From: Bacteroidales bacterium
GTDB lineage: Bacteria > Bacteroidota > Bacteroidia > Bacteroidales > UBA932
Direction of reading: 5' to 3'
Assembly (NCBI GenBank): GCA_016281435.1
Contig: JAEEIQ010000110.1
Location: forward strand, 1 to 7,859
DNA length: 7,859 nucleotides
The notes beneath the pieces were generated by a model. The model ran no database searches, was not told where the DNA came from, and saw nothing but the letters and a program-made list of their open reading frames with translations. Below, piece after piece: positions 1-5,163 of the stretch. Positions within the stretch are counted from its first letter, which is position 1, and every line of letters starts with the position of its first letter. Both the position numbers and the translations under genes were made by a program.

Positions 1-13
1 AAGCACGACTAAG

Positions 14-34
14 CCCCTCTCCCGAGGAGAGGGG
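14..34. repeat. GC-rich 9-bp palindrome in left flank
   Basis: CCCCTCTCC (14-22) pairs perfectly with GGAGAGGGG (26-34) around a CGA loop. It is followed by TTT and then a second GGGGAGAGGG run (38-47). The form resembles short dispersed intergenic palindromes of bacterial chromosomes. It could also end transcription entering from the left, but the T-run is only three bases, so a repeat element is the more likely reading. Confidence 0.5.
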
Positions 35-73
35 TTTGGGGAGAGGGTAACGTAGAAGGAGCAGGAACGAAAC

Positions 74-147
74 GGTTCGAATCCCTCACGAAACGCGAAA
101 AGCGCCTGCGAAGCAGACGCTTTGATGCGGTGAGTGAGGGATTAACC
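74..147. repeat. Nested palindrome, possible REP/MITE-like element
   Basis: The outer arms are AATCCCTCAC (80-89) and GTGAGGGATT (134-143), extended by GGTT (74-77) with AACC (144-147) after a 2-base bulge. Inside lies a second hairpin: AAAGCG (99-104) and CTGC (106-109) pair with GCAG (113-116) and CGCTTT (118-123), with one C/A mismatch and a GAA loop. The nested symmetry suggests a structured intergenic repeat or a terminator of a gene to the left. GGTTCGAATCC at 74-84 is like a tRNA T-arm, but the arm does not pair properly. Confidence 0.5.
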
Positions 148-225
148 AGAACGTTTCCCAAAATTTCATAATGTATCCAACGCATTAAAAATCACCCTTT
201 TAACGTGTTTCTTCATTTCCTGATG

Positions 226-233
226 TAGATTTG
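226..233 (+). promoter_or_regulatory. Probable -7 element of integrase promoter
   Basis: TAGATTTG matches the Bacteroidota -7 consensus TAnnTTTG exactly and lies 49 bp before the ATG at 283. No clean TTG or TTTG is seen about 20 bp upstream (only TTTT at 198-201, 24 bp away), so the -33 half is weak. Confidence 0.4.
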
Positions 234-244
234 CATTTCTCCCT

Positions 245-266
245 ATTTGTGTCTAAATTTGTGTCT
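245..266 (+). repeat. 10-bp direct repeat before integrase
   Basis: ATTTGTGTCT occurs at 245-254 and again at 257-266, a 12-bp repeat distance, just before the integrase start. Pairs of short direct repeats next to a recombinase gene can be arm-type integrase sites or an operator. Nothing here distinguishes between those. Confidence 0.4.
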
Positions 267-282
267 GAAAAATCGAAGAGCC

Positions 283-1596
283 ATGACCATATTCTACTAC
301 CTCGCGCCAGATGTGAGCAAGAAAACCGGAGAGCAGCGCATCCGGGTAGCCATCACCGTCAACAAGACCCGTTACATCTCCACCGTCGGCATCACCGTCA
401 AGGCGGACGACTGGAACGGAGAAACCCAAAGCGTCGTCGCCAAGTCCGAAAACGCCAAAGGCCTCAAAGGCACAACCATCAACGACCGCCTTTCCTACAT
501 CCGCAAGCACTTCGAAAACTATGAGAAGGAACTCTCTCACCGCCCCACCGAAGAAGAGCTGAAAAAAGAGCTGGACAACGCCATCAACGGCGTGATCCCC
601 GTCAAGGCCTCTAAAAACGTCCTGACCTACTTCGACCGCTTCATCCGTGAAGAGAGCATCGACTGCCAGTGGACGCCCGGCACCATGGAGTGCTGGCACG
701 CCTTCCGCAATCACCTCGCCGCCCAGGGCAGGGGCATCCAGTTCGACCACTTCAACAACGAAGGCATCAACAAATTCGTCCGCTACCTGCGCACCACCTG
801 CGAGATGGGCGAGAACACCGTCCAGAAGCACTACCTCAACCTCAAATGGTTTCTCGGCTGGGCCGTCCGCAACGGCTACGCCAAAGACTCCGAGATCGGC
901 AAGGTGCAGCCCAAATTCAAAATCATCGACAAGCCCGTCATCTTCCTCACGAAAGACGAACTGCTGACGCTCTGCAACTTCCAGGTCCCCGCCAACGGCA
1001 CCAAAGTCAAACTCCACAACTACGAGGGCGAGGAATACGAGAAGGAAGTCCACGATGCAGCCGCCCTGGAGAAGACCCGCGACCTCTTCTGCTTCTGCGC
1101 TTTCACCAGCCTCCGCTACTCCGACATGGCCAACCTCAAGCGCACCGACGTGATCGGCGACTGCATCTACATCACCACCCAGAAGACCAACGACCGCCTG
1201 CCCATCAACCTCAACAAATACTCCAAGGCCATCCTCGCCAAGTATAAAAAGGAGAAATACCCGAACGGCCAGGCGCTCCCCGTCATCACCAACCAGCGCA
1301 TGAACGAGTACCTCAAAGACCTCTGCGAGCTGTGCGGATTCAATGCCCCTATCACGCGTGTCGTCGTGCGTGCCGGAAAGCGGGTGGAGGAGACCCGTCC
1401 CAAATACGAACTCGTCGGCACCCACGCAGGTCGCCGCACCTTCATCTGCTTCGCCCTCTCGAGCGGCATTCCGCCCCAGGTCGTCATGAAATGGACCGGC
1501 CACTCCGACTACAAAGCCATGAAACCCTACATCGACATCGCTGAAAAAGTCAAAGCCGAACAAATGGCCATCTTCGAAAAAGGACTCGATGGATAA
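283..1596 (+). CDS. Tyrosine-type site-specific recombinase (integrase)
   Basis: This is a complete tyrosine recombinase of the Bacteroidota mobile-element type, expected to catalyse integration and excision of the element. All six catalytic positions are visible, numbered from the ATG at 283: R278 (SLRYSD), K301 (TTQKTND), H381 and R384 (THAGRRTF), H407 (WTGHSD) and nucleophile Y416 (MKPYIDI). Residues 1 to about 75 look like the N-terminal arm-binding domain. A SAM-like core-binding domain follows at about 115-215, then the catalytic domain. The frame is open back to a TTG at 247, but ATG 283 is the better start because it gives the usual MTIFYYLAP-like opening; the protein is then 437 aa, normal for the family. 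The coding sequence is GC-rich, like the replication genes and unlike the gene that follows. There is no terminator before the next gene. The recombinase call is nearly certain; the attachment site is unknown. Confidence 0.95.
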   Translation: MTIFYYLAPDVSKKTGEQRIRVAITVNKTRYISTVGITVKADDWNGETQSVVAKSENAKGLKGTTINDRLSYIRKHFENYEKELSHRPTEEELKKELDNAINGVIPVKASKNVLTYFDRFIREESIDCQWTPGTMECWHAFRNHLAAQGRGIQFDHFNNEGINKFVRYLRTTCEMGENTVQKHYLNLKWFLGWAVRNGYAKDSEIGKVQPKFKIIDKPVIFLTKDELLTLCNFQVPANGTKVKLHNYEGEEYEKEVHDAAALEKTRDLFCFCAFTSLRYSDMANLKRTDVIGDCIYITTQKTNDRLPINLNKYSKAILAKYKKEKYPNGQALPVITNQRMNEYLKDLCELCGFNAPITRVVVRAGKRVEETRPKYELVGTHAGRRTFICFALSSGIPPQVVMKWTGHSDYKAMKPYIDIAEKVKAEQMAIFEKGLDG

Positions 1597-1640
1597 TAAT
1601 GGAAAAGCTTTCCGAATGCCTATTGAACCAAGAAATAATG

Positions 1641-1648
1641 TAAATTTG
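1641..1648 (+). promoter_or_regulatory. Possible -7 element for AlbA_2 gene
   Basis: TAAATTTG fits TAnnTTTG exactly and lies 20 bp before the ATG at 1669. The nearest TTG (1623-1625) is only 15 bp upstream, shorter than the usual 19-21 bp spacing. A separate promoter for the AT-rich cargo gene is plausible but not secure. Confidence 0.35.
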
Positions 1649-1668
1649 CGAAGACGATTAGTTATACC

Positions 1669-3324
1669 ATGAAGTTTACATTAGAAAACCAGAATACAGA
1701 ATATAAAGGTATTCAAAAGATACGGACAGGAGACAAGGGTTTCAGGGACTTGTCTGTTACGTGCGTAGCTCTTGCTAACGCCCAGGGTGGTCAGATTTAT
1801 ATCGGGGTTGATAACAAAACTCTTAAGGTCGGTGATAATCAGACCATATCTCAGCAAGAACAGAATGACGCTATTTCGAAACTTCGGAGTTTGTGTTTTG
1901 GTGTTGCCGTGGCATCGTCTGAAATATTATGTGATGAAAATGGTAGCAATTTTTTCGTCATTAGTGTATTTCCAAGCCTAAAGACCATTGCGTCCACTTC
2001 TGATGGAAAGATCTATATTCGAGTGGCAGACAAATGTGAGCCAGTCCGAACTGAAGATATTCAACGTTTGGCAGAAGAGAAAGGCGCTTTTCAATGGGAA
2101 ATCAACCCCACAAAGTTCGGTTGGAATGACGCTCAGGTAGTAGAAAATATCCGCAGATTTGCGGATGACATGCGGCATTCTCCGCGTGTTAGTGACCATA
2201 TTAAGCAGATGGATGACATTGAGATGGCGACCGAACATTTTCATCTCATTGATCAAGATCGTTTGACGAATTTGGGCGTTCTGTGGGTTGGGACTCCTCG
2301 TCAGAGATCGGCTATCTGCTATCCGATGACAGTTCAGTACATAGTATATAATGCTAATGAGGAGAAGGTCAGGAAAGAGGAGTGGCGAGATCTTTCGATG
2401 AATCCCAAAGAGTTACTGTTGGACATTGAAAGAAAGGCGATTGAACTGACTTATTCCTATGAGTTCCCCGATGGACTATTTAGGAAGCAAATCAGACACT
2501 ACAACCCCAAACTTCTTCGCGAGCTCTTGGTTAACGCATTTGCTCACAAGAGCAATACAATTTCTAATGATATCGTAATACGTGTTTTTCCTGATCGAAT
2601 GGAGATTTCCAATCCTGGAGGGCTTCCCCTTGGAATCTCAAAAGATAACATCCTCCATACAAAGCATCGCCGTAATCCCAATATGATAGAAATCATGAAC
2701 GCGTATGAGTTGATGGAAGGTGAGGGGTCTGGTTATGATCTCATCTATGAGCTTAATGCGATGGAAGCTAAACGCCAGCCTGAAATAGATTCCTCCTACA
2801 ATGAGTGCCGTGTGACCCAATATGCTGAGATAATAGATGTGGAACTGCTCCCGTTGCTAGATTTTGTGATGCAGAACTACCTGCTTTCTCAAAAATCGTT
2901 CATAGCATTCGGAATTATTGCTCGAGAGAGGAAAATATACTCGACTCAGTTGACTAAACTTCTTCAATTACCAGAAGATGACCGTCTTCGTAGTTACGTT
3001 GATAAGATTTTAGCAGAAGGATTGATTATCAAATCCGGGAAAGGTAAAGGGAACCAGTTTCAAGTTAATCCGCAACTCATTAAGAATGCCCGAGTCAATA
3101 TTAAGACTTCATTAAAGACAATTGAGCCCTACGCTTTAAAGGCTCTTATCCATGAAGATCTAGCAAAGCATCCTGGATCAAAAGTGTCAGAGATATCTTC
3201 AAGAATCCCGGATATCGATATTGCCGAGATACGGAAGATGGTTTATTCTATGGTTGGTGATGACCTCCGTACGGAGGGTGCCAGAACGAATAGAGTATAC
3301 TTTTTGAAGAATGGCAGAAAATAA
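1669..3324 (+). CDS. AlbA_2/HATPase-type ATP-binding protein
   Basis: The 551-aa protein has the layout of proteins annotated as AlbA_2 (Schlafen-type) ATP-binding or RecG C-terminal-like. Residues 1 to about 120 look like an AlbA_2 putative nucleic-acid-binding domain, with TEYK (10-13) and ANAQGGQIYIGVDN (36-49). Residues about 280-380 look like a GHKL/HATPase_c_4 fold, with ELLVNAFAH (285-293), ISNPGGLPLG (N315-PGG) and the glycine-rich EGSGYDLI (from 352). A winged-helix-like segment (STQLTKLLQL onwards, about 425-470) and a further C-terminal region follow. Family members are called transcriptional regulators or appear near defence genes; the function is not settled. Base composition is clearly more AT-rich than both neighbours, and the codons differ, which suggests separate acquisition. 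It lies 72 bp after the integrase on the same strand. I infer accessory cargo, possibly defensive or regulatory. The family call is fairly safe; the role is not. Confidence 0.8.
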   Translation: MKFTLENQNTEYKGIQKIRTGDKGFRDLSVTCVALANAQGGQIYIGVDNKTLKVGDNQTISQQEQNDAISKLRSLCFGVAVASSEILCDENGSNFFVISVFPSLKTIASTSDGKIYIRVADKCEPVRTEDIQRLAEEKGAFQWEINPTKFGWNDAQVVENIRRFADDMRHSPRVSDHIKQMDDIEMATEHFHLIDQDRLTNLGVLWVGTPRQRSAICYPMTVQYIVYNANEEKVRKEEWRDLSMNPKELLLDIERKAIELTYSYEFPDGLFRKQIRHYNPKLLRELLVNAFAHKSNTISNDIVIRVFPDRMEISNPGGLPLGISKDNILHTKHRRNPNMIEIMNAYELMEGEGSGYDLIYELNAMEAKRQPEIDSSYNECRVTQYAEIIDVELLPLLDFVMQNYLLSQKSFIAFGIIARERKIYSTQLTKLLQLPEDDRLRSYVDKILAEGLIIKSGKGKGNQFQVNPQLIKNARVNIKTSLKTIEPYALKALIHEDLAKHPGSKVSEISSRIPDIDIAEIRKMVYSMVGDDLRTEGARTNRVYFLKNGRK

Positions 3325-3466
3325 AAGAATAAAAAAAGAATTCTTAAAAGGTTTTCAGATAAGCACCTGTAAATCAGTATATTATTTAATAATCTTTCTT
3401 TTTTCGCCTAGAGTTTTTTGAGTTTATCATAGAAAAGTCCGGCCTTGATAAGCTATTTGTTTACCC

Positions 3467-3496
3467 ATCGCCCTTCAGCTCCCGCTGGAGGGCGAT
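3467..3496. other. 12-bp stem-loop, possible terminator
   Basis: ATCGCCC (3467-3473) pairs with GGGCGAT (3490-3496), and the stem continues with TTCAG (3474-3478) against CTGGA (3485-3489) with one G-T pair, giving 12 bp around a 6-base loop. Neither side has a proper T-tract; the right side reads TCGCATAAAAAG. It could be a weak terminator separating the cargo gene from the next promoter, or a structural element. Confidence 0.5.
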
Positions 3497-3508
3497 TCGC
3501 ATAAAAAG

Positions 3509-3517
3509 TTATCAACA
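3509..3517 (+). other. Single DnaA-box-like sequence
   Basis: TTATCAACA differs at one position from the DnaA box TTATCCACA. It is a lone copy in an AT-rich stretch; chance is a real possibility. Confidence 0.15.
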
Positions 3518-3532
3518 TCCCACTACATCCTC

Positions 3533-3563
3533 TTGCACGTCCACGGAGAAAAAGCTACTTTTG
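3533..3563 (+). promoter_or_regulatory. Bacteroidota-type promoter
   Basis: TTG at 3533-3535 is followed after exactly 20 bp by TACTTTTG (3556-3563), which fits the Bacteroidota -33/-7 pattern (TTTG, 19-21 bp, TAnnTTTG). This is the best promoter in the window. Transcription should begin near 3570 and enter the structured leader before the 294-aa gene. Confidence 0.65.
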
Positions 3564-3598
3564 TAAGCAGATCCAACCACCCATAATAGACAGCAAAA

Positions 3599-3712
3599 AT
3601 GAGAATCCCGACGGCAAAAATCGTCCAGAGGGAGGCCGGTCCTACCACCAGACTGACCCCCTCAGCGCAGCCTCTCAACAGCTCGCCGAGGATTCCCGTA
3701 CAGGACCAATAG
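3599..3712 (+). CDS. Possible 37-aa leader ORF
   Basis: An ATG about 30 nt after the predicted transcript start opens a 37-codon frame ending at TAG (3710-3712). The product starts MRIPTAKIVQREAG and is rich in Pro, Thr, Ser and Arg, with no membrane segment or known motif. The A-rich CAAAA before the ATG suits Bacteroidota initiation. The stop codon lies inside the right arm of the 8-bp long-range helix (3710-3717), so a terminating ribosome would cover that arm. That would fit a leader peptide affecting the downstream fold. It may equally be a chance frame in an RNA; no homolog is recognised. Confidence 0.25.
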   Translation: MRIPTAKIVQREAGPTTRLTPSAQPLNSSPRIPVQDQ

Positions 3713-3741
3713 GACCGCCCCGCAAGGGAGCACCGCCTACC

Positions 3742-3781
3742 GCCCTCTCGGAATCTCGGCTCCGGGAGGGCCTTTATTTAT
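3742..3781 (+). terminator. Terminator- or attenuator-like hairpin
   Basis: GCCCTCTCGGA (3742-3752) pairs with TCCGGGAGGGC (3761-3771), 11 bp with one G-T pair and an 8-base loop, followed by CTTTATTTAT. It lies between the promoter at 3533-3563 and the GTG start at 3826, so it would either end a small RNA or attenuate the downstream gene. Confidence 0.6.
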
Positions 3782-3794
3782 CCCAGACACAAGC

Positions 3795-3825
3795 ACAACC
3801 AACTGATAACCAACCCATAACCAAC
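3795..3825 (+). repeat. Three 9-bp repeats at 11-bp spacing
   Basis: ACAACCAAC (3795-3803), ATAACCAAC (3806-3814) and ATAACCAAC (3817-3825) repeat with an exact 11-bp period and end directly at the GTG start codon of the 294-aa gene. The spacing is about one DNA helical turn, so a protein could bind the copies on one face. It could be an operator, an iteron set or an unstructured translation-initiation region. Confidence 0.6.
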
Positions 3826-4710
3826 GTGGAGCCACTGCAGGGCATACTTGGAATCGTCAAAGACTACCTCGACCGGTGCGTCAAATGCGACACCGGCCGA
3901 CAGGGCGCTTGCCCCTGGCTCCAGCGCTTCCAAACCCTCCAAGCCACCGCCGAAGACAAGCCGCTCACCCCCGAAGACCGCGCCATCGCCAACCAGGAAA
4001 CCGTCGGCAGTCCCTGCTCCCACCAGATCACCTTCGACGAACTCATCGACCAGATCGACTCCTTCGCAGCCACCGCCCAGATGCCCCGCGACGAAGCCGA
4101 ACTCATCCACATCCTCACCCGCCTCGAAATCTCGCTAACCCGCCTCAAACGCCTCCCCAAAAACTACCGCCCCGCCTTCACCGACCCCGTTACCGCCGCC
4201 ATCGAACACATCCTCGCCGCCCTCGACTATAGCAGCCTGATGCGCGGCCTCAACATCGACACGCTCATCCACAGCACCCACCCCGGCTACGACCGCGCCC
4301 AAATGTTCTCCCGCTGCGGATACCCCGGCATCTTCGTCCAAACCTTCAGCAGCACCGCCTCCACCTACAACCTGAAACCCGTCATCCCGGAGCCAGCCCC
4401 GGCCGATCACGTTGCCGCCTCCGACCTCCCTGCGGAACTGGCCACCCCCAAGGCGATGGCCATTTGGAACAAAGCCCAGGCCGCCGGCCTCGTCGACAAC
4501 CACTACCACTTCCTCAGTACCAGCAAAACTGCACTCGCCGTCTTCGCCGGCAGCTTCTCCACCGAACTCTTCGGCGAGATCCGCTGGAAGCCCTTCCGCG
4601 AATGGTGTCCCTACGATCACTACCCCAAAGCCTACTCCGAATTCTCCAACCGCAAAACCCGCAGCGACACGCCGACCATGCAGGCCATCCGGCACCTCTT
4701 CTCCCTGTGA
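3826..4710 (+). CDS. Unrecognised 294-aa mobile-element protein
   Basis: I do not recognise a named family. The start is GTG, the first start codon in the open frame. The N-terminus has a cysteine cluster, C18-x2-C21-x7-C29, with C64 and H66 further on, which could bind zinc. Residues about 70-150 are helical with acidic and hydrophobic patterns. Residues 206-294 (from ATPKAMAIWNKAQ, through WKPFREW) form a compact C-terminal unit of a kind I recall at the ends of other hypothetical proteins of Bacteroidales mobile elements. No signal peptide or membrane segment is seen. Codon use and GC match the replication genes. The gene is flanked upstream by a promoter, structured leader and 11-bp repeats, and downstream by a strong terminator, so it is probably a separately regulated single-gene unit. 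A regulatory or replication-accessory role is a guess. Confidence 0.75.
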   Translation: MEPLQGILGIVKDYLDRCVKCDTGRQGACPWLQRFQTLQATAEDKPLTPEDRAIANQETVGSPCSHQITFDELIDQIDSFAATAQMPRDEAELIHILTRLEISLTRLKRLPKNYRPAFTDPVTAAIEHILAALDYSSLMRGLNIDTLIHSTHPGYDRAQMFSRCGYPGIFVQTFSSTASTYNLKPVIPEPAPADHVAASDLPAELATPKAMAIWNKAQAAGLVDNHYHFLSTSKTALAVFAGSFSTELFGEIRWKPFREWCPYDHYPKAYSEFSNRKTRSDTPTMQAIRHLFSL

Positions 4711-4720
4711 TACCCCCATA

Positions 4721-4750
4721 ACGTAGCATCACGTAACATCACGTAAGGGA
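4721..4750 (+). repeat. 10-bp tandem repeats, iteron-like
   Basis: ACGTAGCATC (4721-4730), ACGTAACATC (4731-4740) and a partial third copy beginning ACGTAA (4741-4746) are joined head to tail. The third copy overlaps the first base of the terminator stem. It may be a protein-binding array or a simple duplication. Confidence 0.5.
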
Positions 4751-4784
4751 TAACCGTTAGCATTACGGTTATCCCTATTTTATT
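4746..4784 (+). terminator. Strong rho-independent terminator
   Basis: AGGGATAACCGT (4746-4757) pairs perfectly over 12 bp with ACGGTTATCCCT (4765-4776) around a 7-base loop, and ATTTTATT follows. It lies 35 bp after the stop codon of the 294-aa gene and ends that transcription unit before the DUF3853 gene. Confidence 0.8.
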
Positions 4785-4796
4785 GATACTCAATCC

Positions 4797-4833
4797 GTTT
4801 CCTTTGCACTCAGAAACACGAACCAAAGGAAAC
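4797..4833. promoter_or_regulatory. 10-bp inverted repeat over probable RBS
   Basis: GTTTCCTTTG (4797-4806) and CAAAGGAAAC (4824-4833) are perfect inverse copies 17 bp apart. The right arm contains AAAGGAAA, the only Shine-Dalgarno-like site near ATG 4839 (AGGA to ATG spacing 8 nt). The left arm contains TTCCTTTG, one base off the TAnnTTTG element. The repeat could be an operator or, in RNA, a hairpin that hides the ribosome site. Both readings make it a control point for the replication cluster. Confidence 0.5.
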
Positions 4834-4838
4834 GCCTT

Positions 4839-5159
4839 ATGAAAACCGATCCCAAAACCTACATCCTCCACCTCACTGTCGAGGAATTCATCGAAGTCCT
4901 GAAAGACAACCTCCCGCAAACCCAGTCCGCCCCGCAGTCCGCCCCCGACCTCGACCAGCCCCAGGACGGCCCCACCTTCACCGGCCGCATCATCTACGGT
5001 GTCAACGGTATCGAGCGCTTCTTCAACATCAGCCACAAGACCGCAAGCCAGTGGAAGAAGACCTGGCTCCAGCCCGCCATCAAGCAGGAAGGCCGCAAGA
5101 TTATGATGGACGCCGAGTACGCCCTCAAGCTCTATGGCCAGAAACACGCGAACGCCTGA
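4839..5159 (+). CDS. DUF3853-type HTH DNA-binding protein
   Basis: The 106-aa protein has the features of the Bacteroidota DUF3853 family. The N-terminus (TYILHLTVEEFIEVL) is followed by a Pro/Gln/Asp-rich linker at about 28-46. A conserved block then runs from GRIIYGVNGI (49-58) through FFNISHKTASQWKK, the likely helix-turn-helix, to EGRKIMMDAEYALKLY. The shape is that of a small excisionase- or MerR-like winged-helix protein. It opens the replication cluster, with the ATPase start only 4 nt after its stop codon. A small HTH protein in this position may bind the origin, regulate the operon or help excision; the sequence does not decide. The start ATG is preceded by AAAGGAAA within an inverted repeat (4797-4833). 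Family call good, role inferred. Confidence 0.85.
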   Translation: MKTDPKTYILHLTVEEFIEVLKDNLPQTQSAPQSAPDLDQPQDGPTFTGRIIYGVNGIERFFNISHKTASQWKKTWLQPAIKQEGRKIMMDAEYALKLYGQKHANA

Positions 5160-5163
5160 GCCG

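Larger units (their letters stand above)
3325..3532. other. AT-rich non-coding gap after cargo gene
   Basis: No convincing gene is present. The first 130 bp are very AT-rich with T-runs (around 3393-3403 and 3413-3419) that could end transcription of the cargo gene. ATTATT-T-AATAAT at 3381-3393 is symmetric, but its one-base centre cannot form a normal hairpin loop, so I do not call it a terminator. Composition changes to GC-rich from about 3460, at the stem-loop annotated there. The AT-rich block thus ends shortly after the cargo gene, as expected if it was inserted as a unit. Confidence 0.5.
3570..3781 (+). ncRNA. Candidate structured leader or small RNA
   Basis: A transcript from the promoter at 3533-3563 would run about 210 nt to a hairpin with a T-rich tail (3742-3781). 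Within it CGGTCCTA (3637-3644) can pair over 8 bp with TAGGACCG (3710-3717). A second AGGACC (3702-3707) offers a competing partner for the same left strand, so two alternative folds are possible. The transcript could be a leader controlling read-through into the 294-aa gene, or a free small RNA. No known RNA family is recognised, and both ends are inferred from promoter and terminator patterns. Confidence 0.4.

Noticed and set aside
74..84. tRNA gene fragment suggested by GGTTCGAATCC
   Set aside because: The flanking stem bases do not pair (two of five fail), no acceptor stem or CCA is visible, and the motif lies within a larger palindrome that explains it.
247..282. TTG at 247 as integrase start
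   Set aside because: It would add 12 atypical residues (CLNLCLKNRRA region) overlapping the direct repeat; ATG 283 gives the usual family N-terminus.
253..1563. Long minus-strand open frame (436 codons) opposite the integrase
   Set aside because: It is a shadow of the GC-rich integrase: repetitive Val/Asp/Gly-rich composition with no domain, while the + strand has all catalytic residues.
3381..3403. Terminator from ATTATT-T-AATAAT plus T-rich tail
   Set aside because: The centre is one base, too small for a hairpin loop, and the stem is only A-T pairs.
5134..5163. ATG at 5134 as start of the ATPase
   Set aside because: It overlaps the DUF3853 gene by 26 bp; ATG 5164, 4 nt after that stop, fits coupled genes better. 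It cannot be fully excluded.
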